Translations under genes and position numbers: made by a program
Origin: Paenibacillus selenitireducens
GTDB taxonomy: Bacteria; Bacillota; Bacilli; Paenibacillales; Paenibacillaceae
Direction: 5' to 3'
DNA length: 36,376 nucleotides
NCBI RefSeq assembly: GCF_002021565.1
Contig: NZ_MSZX01000026.1
Coordinates: 27-36,402 of the forward strand
The notes under the pieces: generated by a model
The model's database searches: none
Told to the model about the DNA's origin: nothing
What the model saw: the letters and a program-made list of their open reading frames with translations, nothing else
Shown here: piece by piece, positions 25,691 to 35,500 of the stretch
Layout of the letters: each line of letters begins with the position of its first letter
How positions within the stretch are numbered: the stretch's first letter is position 1

Positions 25691-26521
25691 CTATCCCTTT
25701 AGCGAGCCAGACGTGATGCCGTTAATGATATATTTTTGCATGAAAATGTAGAACAGAATGAGTGGTGCAACCGCCAGGAGCATCATCGGGAAGAAATTCG
25801 TCCAGTCGGTCGAGAATTGCCCAATATTGCGGAACACTTCTAAGAGTAATACACCCTTTGATCGGGATTGCAAGAACAACAATGGCGTCATGAAATCATT
25901 CCATACACCAAGTGTATTCAAAATCGCTACAGTGGCAATGACCGGCGTAAGCAGCGGGAATACAATCTGCCAGAAGGTTCTCCAAACCCCACAGCCGTCT
26001 ACTCTTGCCGCTTCTTCCAGCTCAAATGGAACGGTAGAGCTGATAAAGCTTTTAATTAAGAAGATAGAGAACGGAAGGCTGTAACAAATTTCTATAAGAA
26101 CAATGCCCGTGAGGGTATTCATAAGCCCAAGCTGCGCTACCTGTTTATAAAGGGCTAATATTCCCATTTGGTACGGTACCATCATCCCAACCATGAATAA
26201 CAGGAACACGATCCGATTGAAGTGATTCGTGCGTCGCACCAAGCTGTAAGCTGCCATCGTAGAGAACATAACAATCCCCGCGACGGAGGAAATCGTAATG
26301 ACCAGGTTGTTTCCCAACACATGCATGTAGTTCATGGCCTTAAAGGCGCGAATGTAATTGTCGAACGTGATGTTAACGGGAAGGCCCATCGGATGAGCGA
26401 CCGCATCAGCTGGCGTCTTAAATGTCGTGATGATCAAATAGTAAATAGGGATCATAAAAATCGCCGCCAAGAGGAGCATGATAATTTCCGTGAAGGCAGT
26501 TTCTTTTGTATATCGATTCAT
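25691..26521 (-). CDS. carbohydrate ABC transporter permease (MalG-type, CUT1)
   Basis: A 276-aa inner-membrane permease of the second importer. It has the MalG-like motifs FMVGMMVPYQMGILALYKQ and the EAA loop FELEEAARVDGCGVWRTFWQ with its glycine intact, plus the standard ending QKYIINGITSGSLKG. The ATG at 26521 begins 2 nt after the partner permease's stop codon. A GTG at 26539 in frame is possible but would overlap the preceding gene. It is the last gene of the minus-strand operon. Confidence 0.9.
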   Translation of the reverse strand: MNRYTKETAFTEIIMLLLAAIFMIPIYYLIITTFKTPADAVAHPMGLPVNITFDNYIRAFKAMNYMHVLGNNLVITISSVAGIVMFSTMAAYSLVRRTNHFNRIVFLLFMVGMMVPYQMGILALYKQVAQLGLMNTLTGIVLIEICYSLPFSIFLIKSFISSTVPFELEEAARVDGCGVWRTFWQIVFPLLTPVIATVAILNTLGVWNDFMTPLLFLQSRSKGVLLLEVFRNIGQFSTDWTNFFPMMLLAVAPLILFYIFMQKYIINGITSGSLKG

Positions 26522-26523
26522 AA

Positions 26524-27411
26524 TTACCGCCGCTCCCACATCTTGATTAGTGAAATGTGAATAAAGGTGATGATGCCAACGAGGATAACGAAGACGATAC
26601 CGAATGCGGCTCCGTAGCTATAGAATCCTTCACTGAGCCCTTTCTTGAGCATGAGTGATACGATCGTTTCCGTAGAATACCCTGGGCCACCGCCAGTCAA
26701 GGCATAAACAATATCAAATACCTTCATGCCGTTTATCATCCCCATAACCGTATTGAAAGTGATTGCCGGAAGCAGGAGAGGAAGTGTGATATAGCGGAAC
26801 ATTTGCATTCCACTCGCTCTGTCAATCTTTGCCGCTTCGTAATAATCTGTTGAGATGCTCTGCAAGTTGGCCAAATAAATAACCATGGTGTAACCAACCC
26901 ACTGCCATACGGAGGCGATGATGACCGAATAGAGCGCAAGATGAGGATCTCCGAGAAAATTGATGCGTTCAAAGCCAAGAGCGACGACAAGTTGATTAAT
27001 CAAACCAAAGTCGGAGGGGGAGTACATAAAATTCCAGAGATAACCGATAACCAATACACTGAACACCGCAGGAAGGAAGAACGCAGCCCGAAGTAGATTT
27101 TTTGTTTTTAATTTTTTATTGAGAAATACCGCTAATGGAATGGCTAGTATATTCTGCCCAAGCATCGCAAGTACCGCATAGATTAACGTGTTTCGAATAC
27201 CTGTCAAATAGATTGATTCTTTAAATAGAGCGATATAATTGTCTAGACCAACAAATTTGACAACAACCGGATGCACGTCCGACCAATTTGTAAAGCTGTA
27301 TAAAGCGGTCTTTAACGTCGGAATGATGAAAAAGGTACAATAAATAAGTAAGGCAGGAAGCAGAAGCAGAACATAATTGATCTCTCGTTTGAACATGTTT
27401 GGTTTGTTCAT
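26524..27411 (-). CDS. sugar ABC transporter permease (MalF/UgpA-type, CUT1) with altered EAA loop
   Basis: The first permease of importer 2, 295 aa, with six predicted helices. FLPAVFSVLVIGYLWNFMYS and NGMKVFDIVYALTGGGPG are typical CUT1 motifs. The EAA loop reads YYEAAKIDRASGMQMFRYIT. The residue normally G (EAA-x-x-D-G-A) is R here, through a GGA-to-AGA change. This glycine is highly conserved in the loop that touches the ATPase. AAAGG lies 9 nt before the ATG at 27411, favoured over the TTG at 27420. As with locus 1, no ATPase gene is present nearby. Confidence 0.9.
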   Translation of the reverse strand: MNKPNMFKREINYVLLLLPALLIYCTFFIIPTLKTALYSFTNWSDVHPVVVKFVGLDNYIALFKESIYLTGIRNTLIYAVLAMLGQNILAIPLAVFLNKKLKTKNLLRAAFFLPAVFSVLVIGYLWNFMYSPSDFGLINQLVVALGFERINFLGDPHLALYSVIIASVWQWVGYTMVIYLANLQSISTDYYEAAKIDRASGMQMFRYITLPLLLPAITFNTVMGMINGMKVFDIVYALTGGGPGYSTETIVSLMLKKGLSEGFYSYGAAFGIVFVILVGIITFIHISLIKMWERR

Positions 27412-27479
27412 GGACAACAACCTTTAACTTATAGGATGTACAAGGGACAAATTGCTTTGCCCCTTGTAATTTATACGGC

Positions 27480-28769
27480 CTATTTAGATTTCTCCTGCAG
27501 TTCAGCTGCTTTCTTGTCTACCGTTTCTAGCACTTGATGAGGCGTTTTGATACCGGCTATGAGTTCTTGAATACCTTTTCCTAAATCTGTAAAGGCAGCA
27601 CCAGCAACGCCCCAATTATTAACTGGATACATGACATTGCCCGCCTTGAACGCTTCTTGAGCACTGTTGTATTCTGCTGGCATTTCAAACGTAACGCCTT
27701 TCAAGAAAGATGAACCGCCTTTATTATCTTCCCAGTAAGCATTCTGACCTTCTGGTGTGGATAACAGGTCAAGCACCTTGTATGCTGCGTCTTTGACTTC
27801 GGATTTCGCATTCAAACCAAACGATACCCCTGGACCGCCGACCATCCAACCTAGACCACCTTTTGTCCCCAGGTTCGGGAACATATCAATCTTCATGTTA
27901 GGCGCTTTTTGCTTAAAGGTATCCATGTACCAAGGTCCTGCTTGGAACATTGCCGCCTTGCCGCTTGTAAATTCATCAATGGCTTGTTCTTCTTCAAGCC
28001 CCAGCATATCTTTGGTGAAGACACCGTGTTTCAAATATTCGGTCCATGTTGTCAAAGCAGGCTCCAGCACATCGGCCATTTTCGCCGTTCCTTTGCCAAA
28101 ATCTTCATTCCATTTTTTACCTTCCGTTGTGCCGATATAATCATTTAATGCCAAACCGAGGAAGGACTGGCCCGCTACGTTAGGATTCTTTAGACCGATC
28201 GCTTGGGGTTTGATGCCATTCTTCTTCAACACGTCCGCGACTTGGAAGTACTCATCAAGCGTTTTTGGTATCTTCAGGTTATATTTGGTAAATAGATCAA
28301 CGTTATAGTAAACCCCATTAAACCAACTCGCTTGCGGCAACCCGTACAGTTTATTATCAAATGTTACGGTGGACGTGCCGGTTTCATAATACTTGCTAGC
28401 GTAGCGTTCTGTTAAATCTTCGAAGTAACCTGCCTTGACGGTATTAGCGTCTATAATTCCACCGATAATGTCAGGTCCTTCGCCTGCTGCAAGTTGTGTT
28501 TTGATGACATCAGGGTAAGTCTTGTTATCGATGAATTGATACTCCACATCTACATCGGGAAGTTTATCTTTGAATAATTGCAGAAGTGTCTTTACACTGT
28601 CTTCTTTGTTCCAATACGATAATCTGACTTTCACTTTCTTGACCGTTGCATCCTTCGGTGTTACATTTCCCACTGTGCTGCTGTTGTCTGTACTGTTCTT
28701 ACTGCAGCCTGTAAATAGGATCGACAAGGTGAGCATAGCGGTCGCGGAGACTAACCATGTTCTCTTCAT
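27480..28769 (-). CDS. sugar-binding lipoprotein of ABC transporter (family 1 SBP)
   Basis: A 429-aa extracellular solute-binding lipoprotein (MalE-like). The signal sequence ends in the lipobox LFTGC, with lipidation at C22. Mature motifs include YPDVIKTQLAAGEGPDI, FNGVYYNVDLFTKYNLKIP and FTSGKAAMFQAGPWYMD, all standard for CUT1 binding proteins. GGGAGG precedes the ATG at 28769; the longer frame from 28784 has no better site. It is the first gene of the operon with the two permeases and diverges from the two-component genes. A regulatory element at 28841-28866 precedes it. The ligand is unknown. Confidence 0.92.
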   Translation of the reverse strand: MKRTWLVSATAMLTLSILFTGCSKNSTDNSSTVGNVTPKDATVKKVKVRLSYWNKEDSVKTLLQLFKDKLPDVDVEYQFIDNKTYPDVIKTQLAAGEGPDIIGGIIDANTVKAGYFEDLTERYASKYYETGTSTVTFDNKLYGLPQASWFNGVYYNVDLFTKYNLKIPKTLDEYFQVADVLKKNGIKPQAIGLKNPNVAGQSFLGLALNDYIGTTEGKKWNEDFGKGTAKMADVLEPALTTWTEYLKHGVFTKDMLGLEEEQAIDEFTSGKAAMFQAGPWYMDTFKQKAPNMKIDMFPNLGTKGGLGWMVGGPGVSFGLNAKSEVKDAAYKVLDLLSTPEGQNAYWEDNKGGSSFLKGVTFEMPAEYNSAQEAFKAGNVMYPVNNWGVAGAAFTDLGKGIQELIAGIKTPHQVLETVDKKAAELQEKSK

Positions 28770-28810
28770 ACAAAGACCTCCCAAATTTTAGATCGTTCGT
28801 TTCATAGTCC

Positions 28811-28866
28811 AGTGTAGTATAAATGTCATTTTCATCGAAATAACAGATTTTTTCGAAACCTAACAG
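28811..28866 (-). promoter_or_regulatory. promoter of transporter operon 2 with CTGTTA direct repeat
   Basis: On the minus strand CTGTTA occurs at 28866-28861 and again at 28846-28841, exactly 20 bp apart. The segment between reads GGTTTCGAAAAAAT. Candidate -10 hexamers downstream are TATACT (28821-28816) and TACACT (28816-28811). The same element, in the same relative position, precedes the GH123-like gene at 32354. Direct repeats of about two helical turns beside the -35 region are typical of AraC-type activators, so the divergent YesN-like regulator is the likely ligand. Confidence 0.7.
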
Positions 28867-29012
28867 AATTCATCTGGAAATAGGAACCAGATTATGTGAT
28901 TTTGATTTAATATAACATGGTATGAATTGGAATACCTAGTGTGCTATGCTTTGCATTGTAGTGAGTATCCTCAAAAAGTGAGTAAATCCATCGAACGGAT
29001 AGGGAGGAAAAT

Positions 29013-30584
29013 ATGTATCATATTCTAGTAGTCGATGATCAACAAGCAGAAATCGATGCCATTGAATGGCTTATTCATAAGCATGCTCTACCATTTTCTG
29101 TTGCTCAGGCCAATAATGGGGAAGAAGCGCTGGAATATATAAGGGGCCATCATGTAGATCTGTTATTCACGGATATTCGCATGCCATTCATGGACGGTCT
29201 AGAGTTAATTAAGCAGGCAAAAGTAGTCGTTCCGGATCTTAAGGTGCTTATTTACAGTGCTTATGGGGAATTTGAATATGCACAAAAAGCGATTCAGCTT
29301 GGAACGGTTAATTATATGTTAAAGCCGATCGATGTGAAGGAATTCCTCAAAGTATTCCATTCCATCATCGCTATACTAGAGGACGAACGACTTCAGAGGG
29401 AGAAAGATGAGCGGCTGATCAAAGGCTTTCATAAAGGAGTGGCGTATGAGAAAGAAAAGCTCCTGTTTGATCTTCTTCAAGGTCGTGAGAGAGACGTTCA
29501 TTACGAGGAGCGGGCAGCTTTTGCGGGTCTAAGTCATCTGGCAAATAAGCGGATGTATATGATGATGATAGGATTGGTAGATCATTTTTTTGATCTGCAT
29601 CATACAGCAGTGTTCGAATTCCTTCAATCGACCTGTAAACATGAGATGCTTTTTTTAAATATGAATGAATATCAAAGCATCATGCTAGTTGCTATTGATC
29701 CAGCTTCAACGATCAGCGATAACCAGCAAGAGCTTATGGCTTATGGGGACGGGGTTAGAGAATGGCTAGAGATTCGCTTCGATCGGCGGAGTTTCATTAT
29801 CGTTGGTAGTCCGATCAATACGCTAGAGGGACTTCATGACGAGTTCGTCCAAATGGAAGAGTTAATGAATTTTCGGTTTTTTATGGATAACAGTGTCGTT
29901 TGTTCCAAAGAGGATGCAAGCATCTATGACCATGTAGATGACGAATCGTTAGAGCTTATGCTGAAGGATATTTATACTTCCATTGCACGAAAAGAATATC
30001 GTACACTTGAGCATCGCATTGAGTTTCTCATTGCGAGTATGCGAAATAGTAAGCGCTTTAGTTCTATGTATGCCAAACTCTTATTTACAGAGATAATGAA
30101 AAGAATAGTAGATTCTCAAGATAAAAAAAACGTCCTTTTACTAAAGGATGGTTTGGAGCGAATCGCACTTTGCAATTCGATTTCTGAGCTTAGGCAAGTC
30201 ATTTTATCCGTATTTCAGGAACATTTGCTGCGAATCGAAACGGCGACAGATGATCAATGCCGCAAGGTGATAGAAGATGTACAGACGCTCATCCAGATGG
30301 AATACGGGAGTGATCTTGGGGTCGAATATTTAGCCAAGCGCGTCTTTTTATCGCCAAGTTATTTAAGCTTTCTGTTCAAAAAAAGTACAGGCCAAAGCCT
30401 AGTCAAATATATTACAGCCGTTCGAATGGAGCGAGCGAAGGAACTGCTGCGTGATTCAACGATTAAAGTTGTTGATATTGCCAGTACCGTTGGATTCGCG
30501 AACACTTCCTATTTTAATTTAATGTTTAAGCAATATAACGGCTTGACTCCTGTTCAATATCGGGAGGGGGGTAATAGGAGTTGA
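29013..30584 (+). CDS. YesN-type response regulator with AraC-family DNA-binding domain
   Basis: A 523-aa response regulator. The receiver domain (about 1-120) has acidic D8/D9, phosphorylated D54 in LLFTDIRMPFMDG, S82 and K104 in YMLKPID. A long middle region (about 135-410) of unknown fold follows. The C-terminal AraC-type double helix-turn-helix contains VEYLAKRVFLSPSYLSFLFK and VDIASTVGFANTSYFNLMFK. It is activated by the kinase encoded next, whose start codon overlaps its stop codon. GGGAGGAAAAT precedes the ATG. It is the probable activator of the divergent transporter operon and of the GH123-like gene through the shared CTGTTA element. Confidence 0.94.
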   Translation: MYHILVVDDQQAEIDAIEWLIHKHALPFSVAQANNGEEALEYIRGHHVDLLFTDIRMPFMDGLELIKQAKVVVPDLKVLIYSAYGEFEYAQKAIQLGTVNYMLKPIDVKEFLKVFHSIIAILEDERLQREKDERLIKGFHKGVAYEKEKLLFDLLQGRERDVHYEERAAFAGLSHLANKRMYMMMIGLVDHFFDLHHTAVFEFLQSTCKHEMLFLNMNEYQSIMLVAIDPASTISDNQQELMAYGDGVREWLEIRFDRRSFIIVGSPINTLEGLHDEFVQMEELMNFRFFMDNSVVCSKEDASIYDHVDDESLELMLKDIYTSIARKEYRTLEHRIEFLIASMRNSKRFSSMYAKLLFTEIMKRIVDSQDKKNVLLLKDGLERIALCNSISELRQVILSVFQEHLLRIETATDDQCRKVIEDVQTLIQMEYGSDLGVEYLAKRVFLSPSYLSFLFKKSTGQSLVKYITAVRMERAKELLRDSTIKVVDIASTVGFANTSYFNLMFKQYNGLTPVQYREGGNRS

Positions 30585-32296
30585 CTCTGCTCAAATTTAT
30601 CCGTAATCTCCGCCTGCGCCAGAAATTATTGCTTTCTTATGTGATGGTCATCTTCCTGCCAACCATTGTACTGGGCTTGTATGCCTACCAGAGTTCCAAA
30701 TCTTCATTGGATAGCCAGTTTATGCAAAGCGCGGATAACGAGGCGAAGAAGGTCACACTCGAGATCAGTTACCGACTTCAGAGGCAGGAAATGTCAATGA
30801 AATCGATTGCTTTCCATCCAGCGGTCATTGAGTTGATGAGTAACCCGAATCAGGATTTGTACTTACAATTTAAGACGCTGAGTGATAAAATTGAACCTAT
30901 TTTTTTTAACTTGATGTATATGGTTGGAGATATGAATGAGATTATGTTGTATTCCGAGAGTCGGCAATCTGAATTAGGAAACTTCATTTCTCCTTCTTCA
31001 GCAGTTAAGGAAAAGGATTGGTATCTAGAGACAAAGGGCAGTGATACAACCAAGTGGTGGTTCGAAGATGGTGAATTGTTTGCCACACGAGTGATTCACA
31101 ATATCGAGTTTCGGACCGTGAGCGGTGAACTTTATGTCCGATTTGATTACAATAAAATCTTCGGTGATTTCATTGGCAGGGGAATTGAAGGGAATGGCAT
31201 GATCATTACCGATAGACAGAATCGGCCCGTTCTAACAGAGCATGTTGGGCAGATGGATGATGTTCAACTTCAATCACTTTCAAGGAAGGGTACGTTAAAA
31301 GCCACCATAAGTGGCGAATCCTATCTCATTGTAAACAAAGATATTCCTCAAACCGATTGGATACTGCATTATTTGGTCCCCGATAATCAACACAAAACAG
31401 GCATTGGCAATATTTTAAGCGCAACAGGCATCATCGTACTCATCTGCATGGTTTTCCTCAGTATCATTATCTTCTTGTTCTCAGAAACGATGTTAAAAGG
31501 AATCGAGAAATTAAACACCAAAATGAAGATGGTGGAAGATGGTGATCTTACGGTTGTGGTATCCACGAATTCCAAAGATGAAATCGGGCAGCTTACCGAT
31601 CGATTTGGTTCGATGCTTAAACAGATTAATCAACTCATTACGGAGGTATATCAGACAAAAATCACGCAAAAGGCGGCCGAACTCAAAGCGCTGCAAGCTC
31701 AGATCAATCCCCATTTTCTATACAATTCTTTATCTTTGATTAATTCAAAAGCGCTGCGTATCGATGCCCAAGAAATTAGTGACTTGGTGAATCAACTTTC
31801 CAGATATTATAGAACGACATTGAATAAAGGGAAGCAGGTTATTTCGATTCAAGATGAATGGACCAACGTCCAAGCGTACATACATATTCAATTAGCGATG
31901 CACAATGCAAACTTTGACGTAGAATTCGATGCTGACGACAAGGTGTTTCAATTTGACATGATCCATTTGATCTTGCAGCCGATTGTTGAAAATGCGATCA
32001 TGCATGGCATTGACCAGAAGCGTGGGGAGCGAGGTAAACTCATCCTGCGGGCAAGTCTTGACGGTGAGGATATTGTTTTTGTCGTGGAGGATAATGGCGT
32101 CGGTATGGAACCGTCTAAGATTGCGCGTATGCTTGAATATGAAAGTGATGGTTATGGCATTAAAAATGTGCAAGAAAGACTGCAGCTCTTATTTGGATCC
32201 GAATACGGGATCTGTATTCATAGTCAATCAGGGGTTGGCACTTCTGTTAGCGTACGCATACCGCAATATCGTCACATCAGAGAAGAAGAGTCATGA
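30581..32296 (+). CDS. YesM-type sensor histidine kinase
   Basis: A 571-aa membrane kinase. The first membrane helix is about 16-36, then a Cache-like extracellular sensor to about 275, a second helix about 278-300 and a HAMP domain (about 300-355). The His_kinase domain has the phosphorylated H378 in QAQINPHFLYNSLSLIN. The ATPase has N471 in LQPIVENAIMHG, DNGVGM (504-509) and GYGIKNVQERL (524-534). The start is a TTG overlapping the regulator's TGA, indicating translational coupling; GGAGGGGGG lies about 12 nt upstream. It probably senses an extracellular sugar, possibly with the binding protein at 27480. Confidence 0.94.
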   Translation: MTLLKFIRNLRLRQKLLLSYVMVIFLPTIVLGLYAYQSSKSSLDSQFMQSADNEAKKVTLEISYRLQRQEMSMKSIAFHPAVIELMSNPNQDLYLQFKTLSDKIEPIFFNLMYMVGDMNEIMLYSESRQSELGNFISPSSAVKEKDWYLETKGSDTTKWWFEDGELFATRVIHNIEFRTVSGELYVRFDYNKIFGDFIGRGIEGNGMIITDRQNRPVLTEHVGQMDDVQLQSLSRKGTLKATISGESYLIVNKDIPQTDWILHYLVPDNQHKTGIGNILSATGIIVLICMVFLSIIIFLFSETMLKGIEKLNTKMKMVEDGDLTVVVSTNSKDEIGQLTDRFGSMLKQINQLITEVYQTKITQKAAELKALQAQINPHFLYNSLSLINSKALRIDAQEISDLVNQLSRYYRTTLNKGKQVISIQDEWTNVQAYIHIQLAMHNANFDVEFDADDKVFQFDMIHLILQPIVENAIMHGIDQKRGERGKLILRASLDGEDIVFVVEDNGVGMEPSKIARMLEYESDGYGIKNVQERLQLLFGSEYGICIHSQSGVGTSVSVRIPQYRHIREEES

Positions 32297-32302
32297 TTAA
32301 TT

Positions 32303-32339
32303 AAGGGGGCCAATGTGCATAAAAGCACGGCCCTTTTTG
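32303..32339 (+). terminator. terminator after the two-component operon
   Basis: AAGGG...CCCTT outer arms and an inner GTGC/GCAC stem form a hairpin ending in CCCTTTTTG, starting 6 nt after the kinase stop. The GH123-like gene therefore needs its own promoter. Confidence 0.85.
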
Positions 32340-32353
32340 TTTCCAATCGAAAT

Positions 32354-32408
32354 CTGTTAGATTTCAAAAAATACTGTTATTTTGCAGGATTTGAAAAGAT
32401 CATACAAT
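32354..32408 (+). promoter_or_regulatory. promoter of the GH123-like gene with CTGTTA direct repeat
   Basis: CTGTTA at 32354-32359 and 32374-32379 are 20 bp apart, separated by GATTTCAAAAAATA. This nearly matches the minus-strand element before the binding-protein gene (28866-28841). The second half-site abuts the -35 position (TTTTGC, 32380-32385). A good -10, TACAAT, lies 17 bp further at 32403-32408. This arrangement fits class II activation by an AraC-type protein, where a poor -35 is compensated by the activator. Confidence 0.72.
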
Positions 32409-32442
32409 GTAATCATGAACAGACGGCGCCGCCAGCTACCTT

Positions 32443-32456
32443 TGAAAGCGCTTTAT
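32443..32456. promoter_or_regulatory. cre-like site (CcpA) in the leader of the GH123-like gene
   Basis: TGAAAGCGCTTTAT matches the catabolite-responsive consensus TGWAARCGYTWNCW at all but one fixed position and has the perfect core palindrome AAAGCGCTTT. It lies about 35 bp downstream of the candidate -10, a position where CcpA is known to block transcription. This suggests carbon catabolite repression of the gene. Confidence 0.6.
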
Positions 32457-32503
32457 TAGGTTGTGTTCTGACATCAAATAAAGAATGAGAGGATTGTTGA
32501 TCT

Positions 32504-35500
32504 ATGTTCAAACGAACAACGTGTAAAATGATCTGTTTTATGATTCTAGCAAGCGTCTTTATTCAGAACTACGCTCCTCGAGTCTATGCTGCCAGCAGCC
32601 AACTGGACGTGTGGGTGGTAAATGCAATGAAAGCCGTATATAGGACCAGCACGATCCCCGCAAATCCAGGAAACAGCATTGATCTTGTCTCAGCCAAAAA
32701 CGAATATGAAAGTGAGCAAATTGCAATAAGAGGCAACAGTGATTTTGAGATTACGGGAGTTGAATTTTCTGATCTTGCCTCTTCTGGCAATACGATCTCT
32801 AACACCAACTTAAGCTATCATTTTGAGGAATACGTGCTTGAAGATACCGTGCAGCCCAATCAATATCGACCGGACTTGGAAGGCACGCAAATCTACCCCT
32901 TATCCGAAATCCCCGACCCGCTGTCCAACGAGCCATCCATACATGTGGCGGCAAATTCAACGCAACCCATTCTCATAACGAATTATGTTCCTGCCGATGC
33001 TGCTCCTGGCCTCTATCACGGCATGGTTACAGTGAAGACAACTTTGGGCGATCATCAAGTGCCGATTAATGTTGAAGTAGCTAACGTTGAAATCCCTCAA
33101 ACCTCTAAGGCTAATTTCGTTAATTATCAGTGGGCGATGACGAATGGCTTTATGATCGGAGGTTCTCCACCTGAGATTGCTGATGATCCTTTAACGCAGT
33201 CTAGTTATGATGTTGGTCAGAACTATTACGGCGTGGAGACGTATAGCGACAAATGGTTTGAGCTTATGGATAATTTCGCCAAAACGATGAGCGACTATCG
33301 TCAGAACATGATTTGGGTTCGTACAGATTTATTATTAAACGCAAAGGGTACCAAGATGGTGTCTTTTAAAGACGGGATACCGGAGCATATCGACTGGTCT
33401 TTGTTCGATCGATATGTTGAAACCTTCATGAAAAGAGGGATTACACATTTTGCGAACATTCACTTGATCCATGCATTAGAACAAATGCCACAAAGTGAAA
33501 GACCAAACAATGATGATCCCGCAGATCCGTGGAAAACGTCCATACCCGAACCCGACTCACTACCTGTAACAGACGCTTATCTTACGAACTACTTGACGGC
33601 ATTGCACGATCATTTAGAGGACAAAGGTTGGCTTAACGATAATGGCTTCACTTGGTATCAGCATACGAAGGACGAACCCAACGGTGCTAGCATTACAAAC
33701 TATATGACGTATATCGCAAGACAATTAAAAGAAATCGTTCCGGATTTCAAAACATTGGATGCGGATGCGGCCGGTACTCTAATGAACGAAGCCATCAAAC
33801 CCTATGTGGATGTTTGGGTCCCGTTAACGCCGGTTTTTCAGGACAAGAAGAATTTATATAAAGCGGAGCAAGCGGCCGGCAAAGACATGTGGGTGTATAC
33901 TTGCGATGCCAATCCGGCTCCGTGGTTGAACCGGTTCTGGACGCAGCCCATATTGACGGGCAGGCTGTTATTCTGGAATCTTAGTCAAGACGGTGTTCAA
34001 GGGCACTTACATTGGGGATGGAACGTATGGTATGTCCCTCATTATGGCGATTCCACGATCGTATATCCGGATAAGGATCATATGACAGTTAAGAGCTCGC
34101 TGCGCTACGAAGCCCAAAGAGACGGACTTGAGGATTACGAACTGATGTACCAACTCAAGCAAACCAATCCCGATCTTGCCAAACGTATAGCTGACAGCGG
34201 TGTTAGCCCTTCAGATCCGAGGAAATATACCCTTGATCCTGAATATATCAGAACGCTTCATAATTATCTGGTGAAAGCGGCTGCCGGAGAACCTATGGGT
34301 GCAATTTCCGTGCCGAGTAGTCCCTATGATGGGCAGGATGTGCCTATGACATACATGACGGATAACGTGAGCAGCGAGATCACATACAACGGTGAATGGT
34401 TCGCAAAAAGCCGGAAATACGCCTATATGGGCGGTGTTCAAGCCACATTGAACGCGGAAGACAATTTGACCTATACATTTAAAGGGTCCGGAATCGATCT
34501 TATTGCGGAGAAAAATGAAGCCTCCGGTAAAGTGGCTGTATACGTCGACGATTCCGATCCGGTAATTATAGATCTCTATGAGAAGGTTCAACTCGATTCG
34601 ATATCGGTATACAGCAATCATAATCTACCAGCAGGCAAGCACACGATCAAGGTCGTGAACCTGGAGAACAAAAACCTGTACGTTGACGGCTTTCGAGTAA
34701 GCATGTATGAAGGACAGAAGATCTTTGACGGAACGCTCCAAAGTTTGGAGCTGACTAACGCGCCTTCGTTTCATTTTAATAAAAGCAATATTAATTACCA
34801 AGTGATCATTCCCAAAGATGTTAACGTGATCTCCATTACGCCAACGCTTTCGGATGCCGATGGAACCCTGGACGTCAACGGAAAGAGTATCGCCAGCGGT
34901 AAGAGGGTTACTTTCAACATCCCTACAGGTAAAAGTGAGATTCATATTCGGTCTACCGCAAGTGATGGGGAAACCACGAGTCTGTATACGTTGAACTTTC
35001 TGAAAGGCAATGTGAATGAGCCAGGCACCAATATGGCCAGAAGCTATTCAGATATTACAGCATCAGCTGCTAGGGAGGGCGAGGCGGGCATTTATTACGG
35101 TGCTTCGAAAATGGTTGACGGCAGTTATGGTAGCATGTTTGCCAGTAAGAGCGGCTATAATGACACCCATCCATTCCCGCATGAGATTAATCTTACATGG
35201 GATCAACAGCAGACCTTTAATACGATTGTCATGGCCACACCATCGGGGTTATTACAGGGTATAACGGATATTGATGTTCAGGCTACTTCGGATGGAACGA
35301 ATTGGAATACCATTGCGAAGCGGGTACCGATTCAATGGAACAGCAGCACAGACGACAACATCATGGAATTCACGTATGCCAATATTCCTACAGTTAAAGA
35401 CGCGCTGAAGCTGAGGATACGGATCAATGACGCTAACTATACGTATTGGGGCATGTACGCTTTATATGAGCTTGAGCTTTATAACCTACCAGACAACGGA

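Noticed and set aside
34211-34621. 136-aa minus-strand frame within the GH123-like gene, and similar frames at 34625 and 35537.
   Set aside because: They mirror the repeated coding modules and have no ribosome sites or family features.
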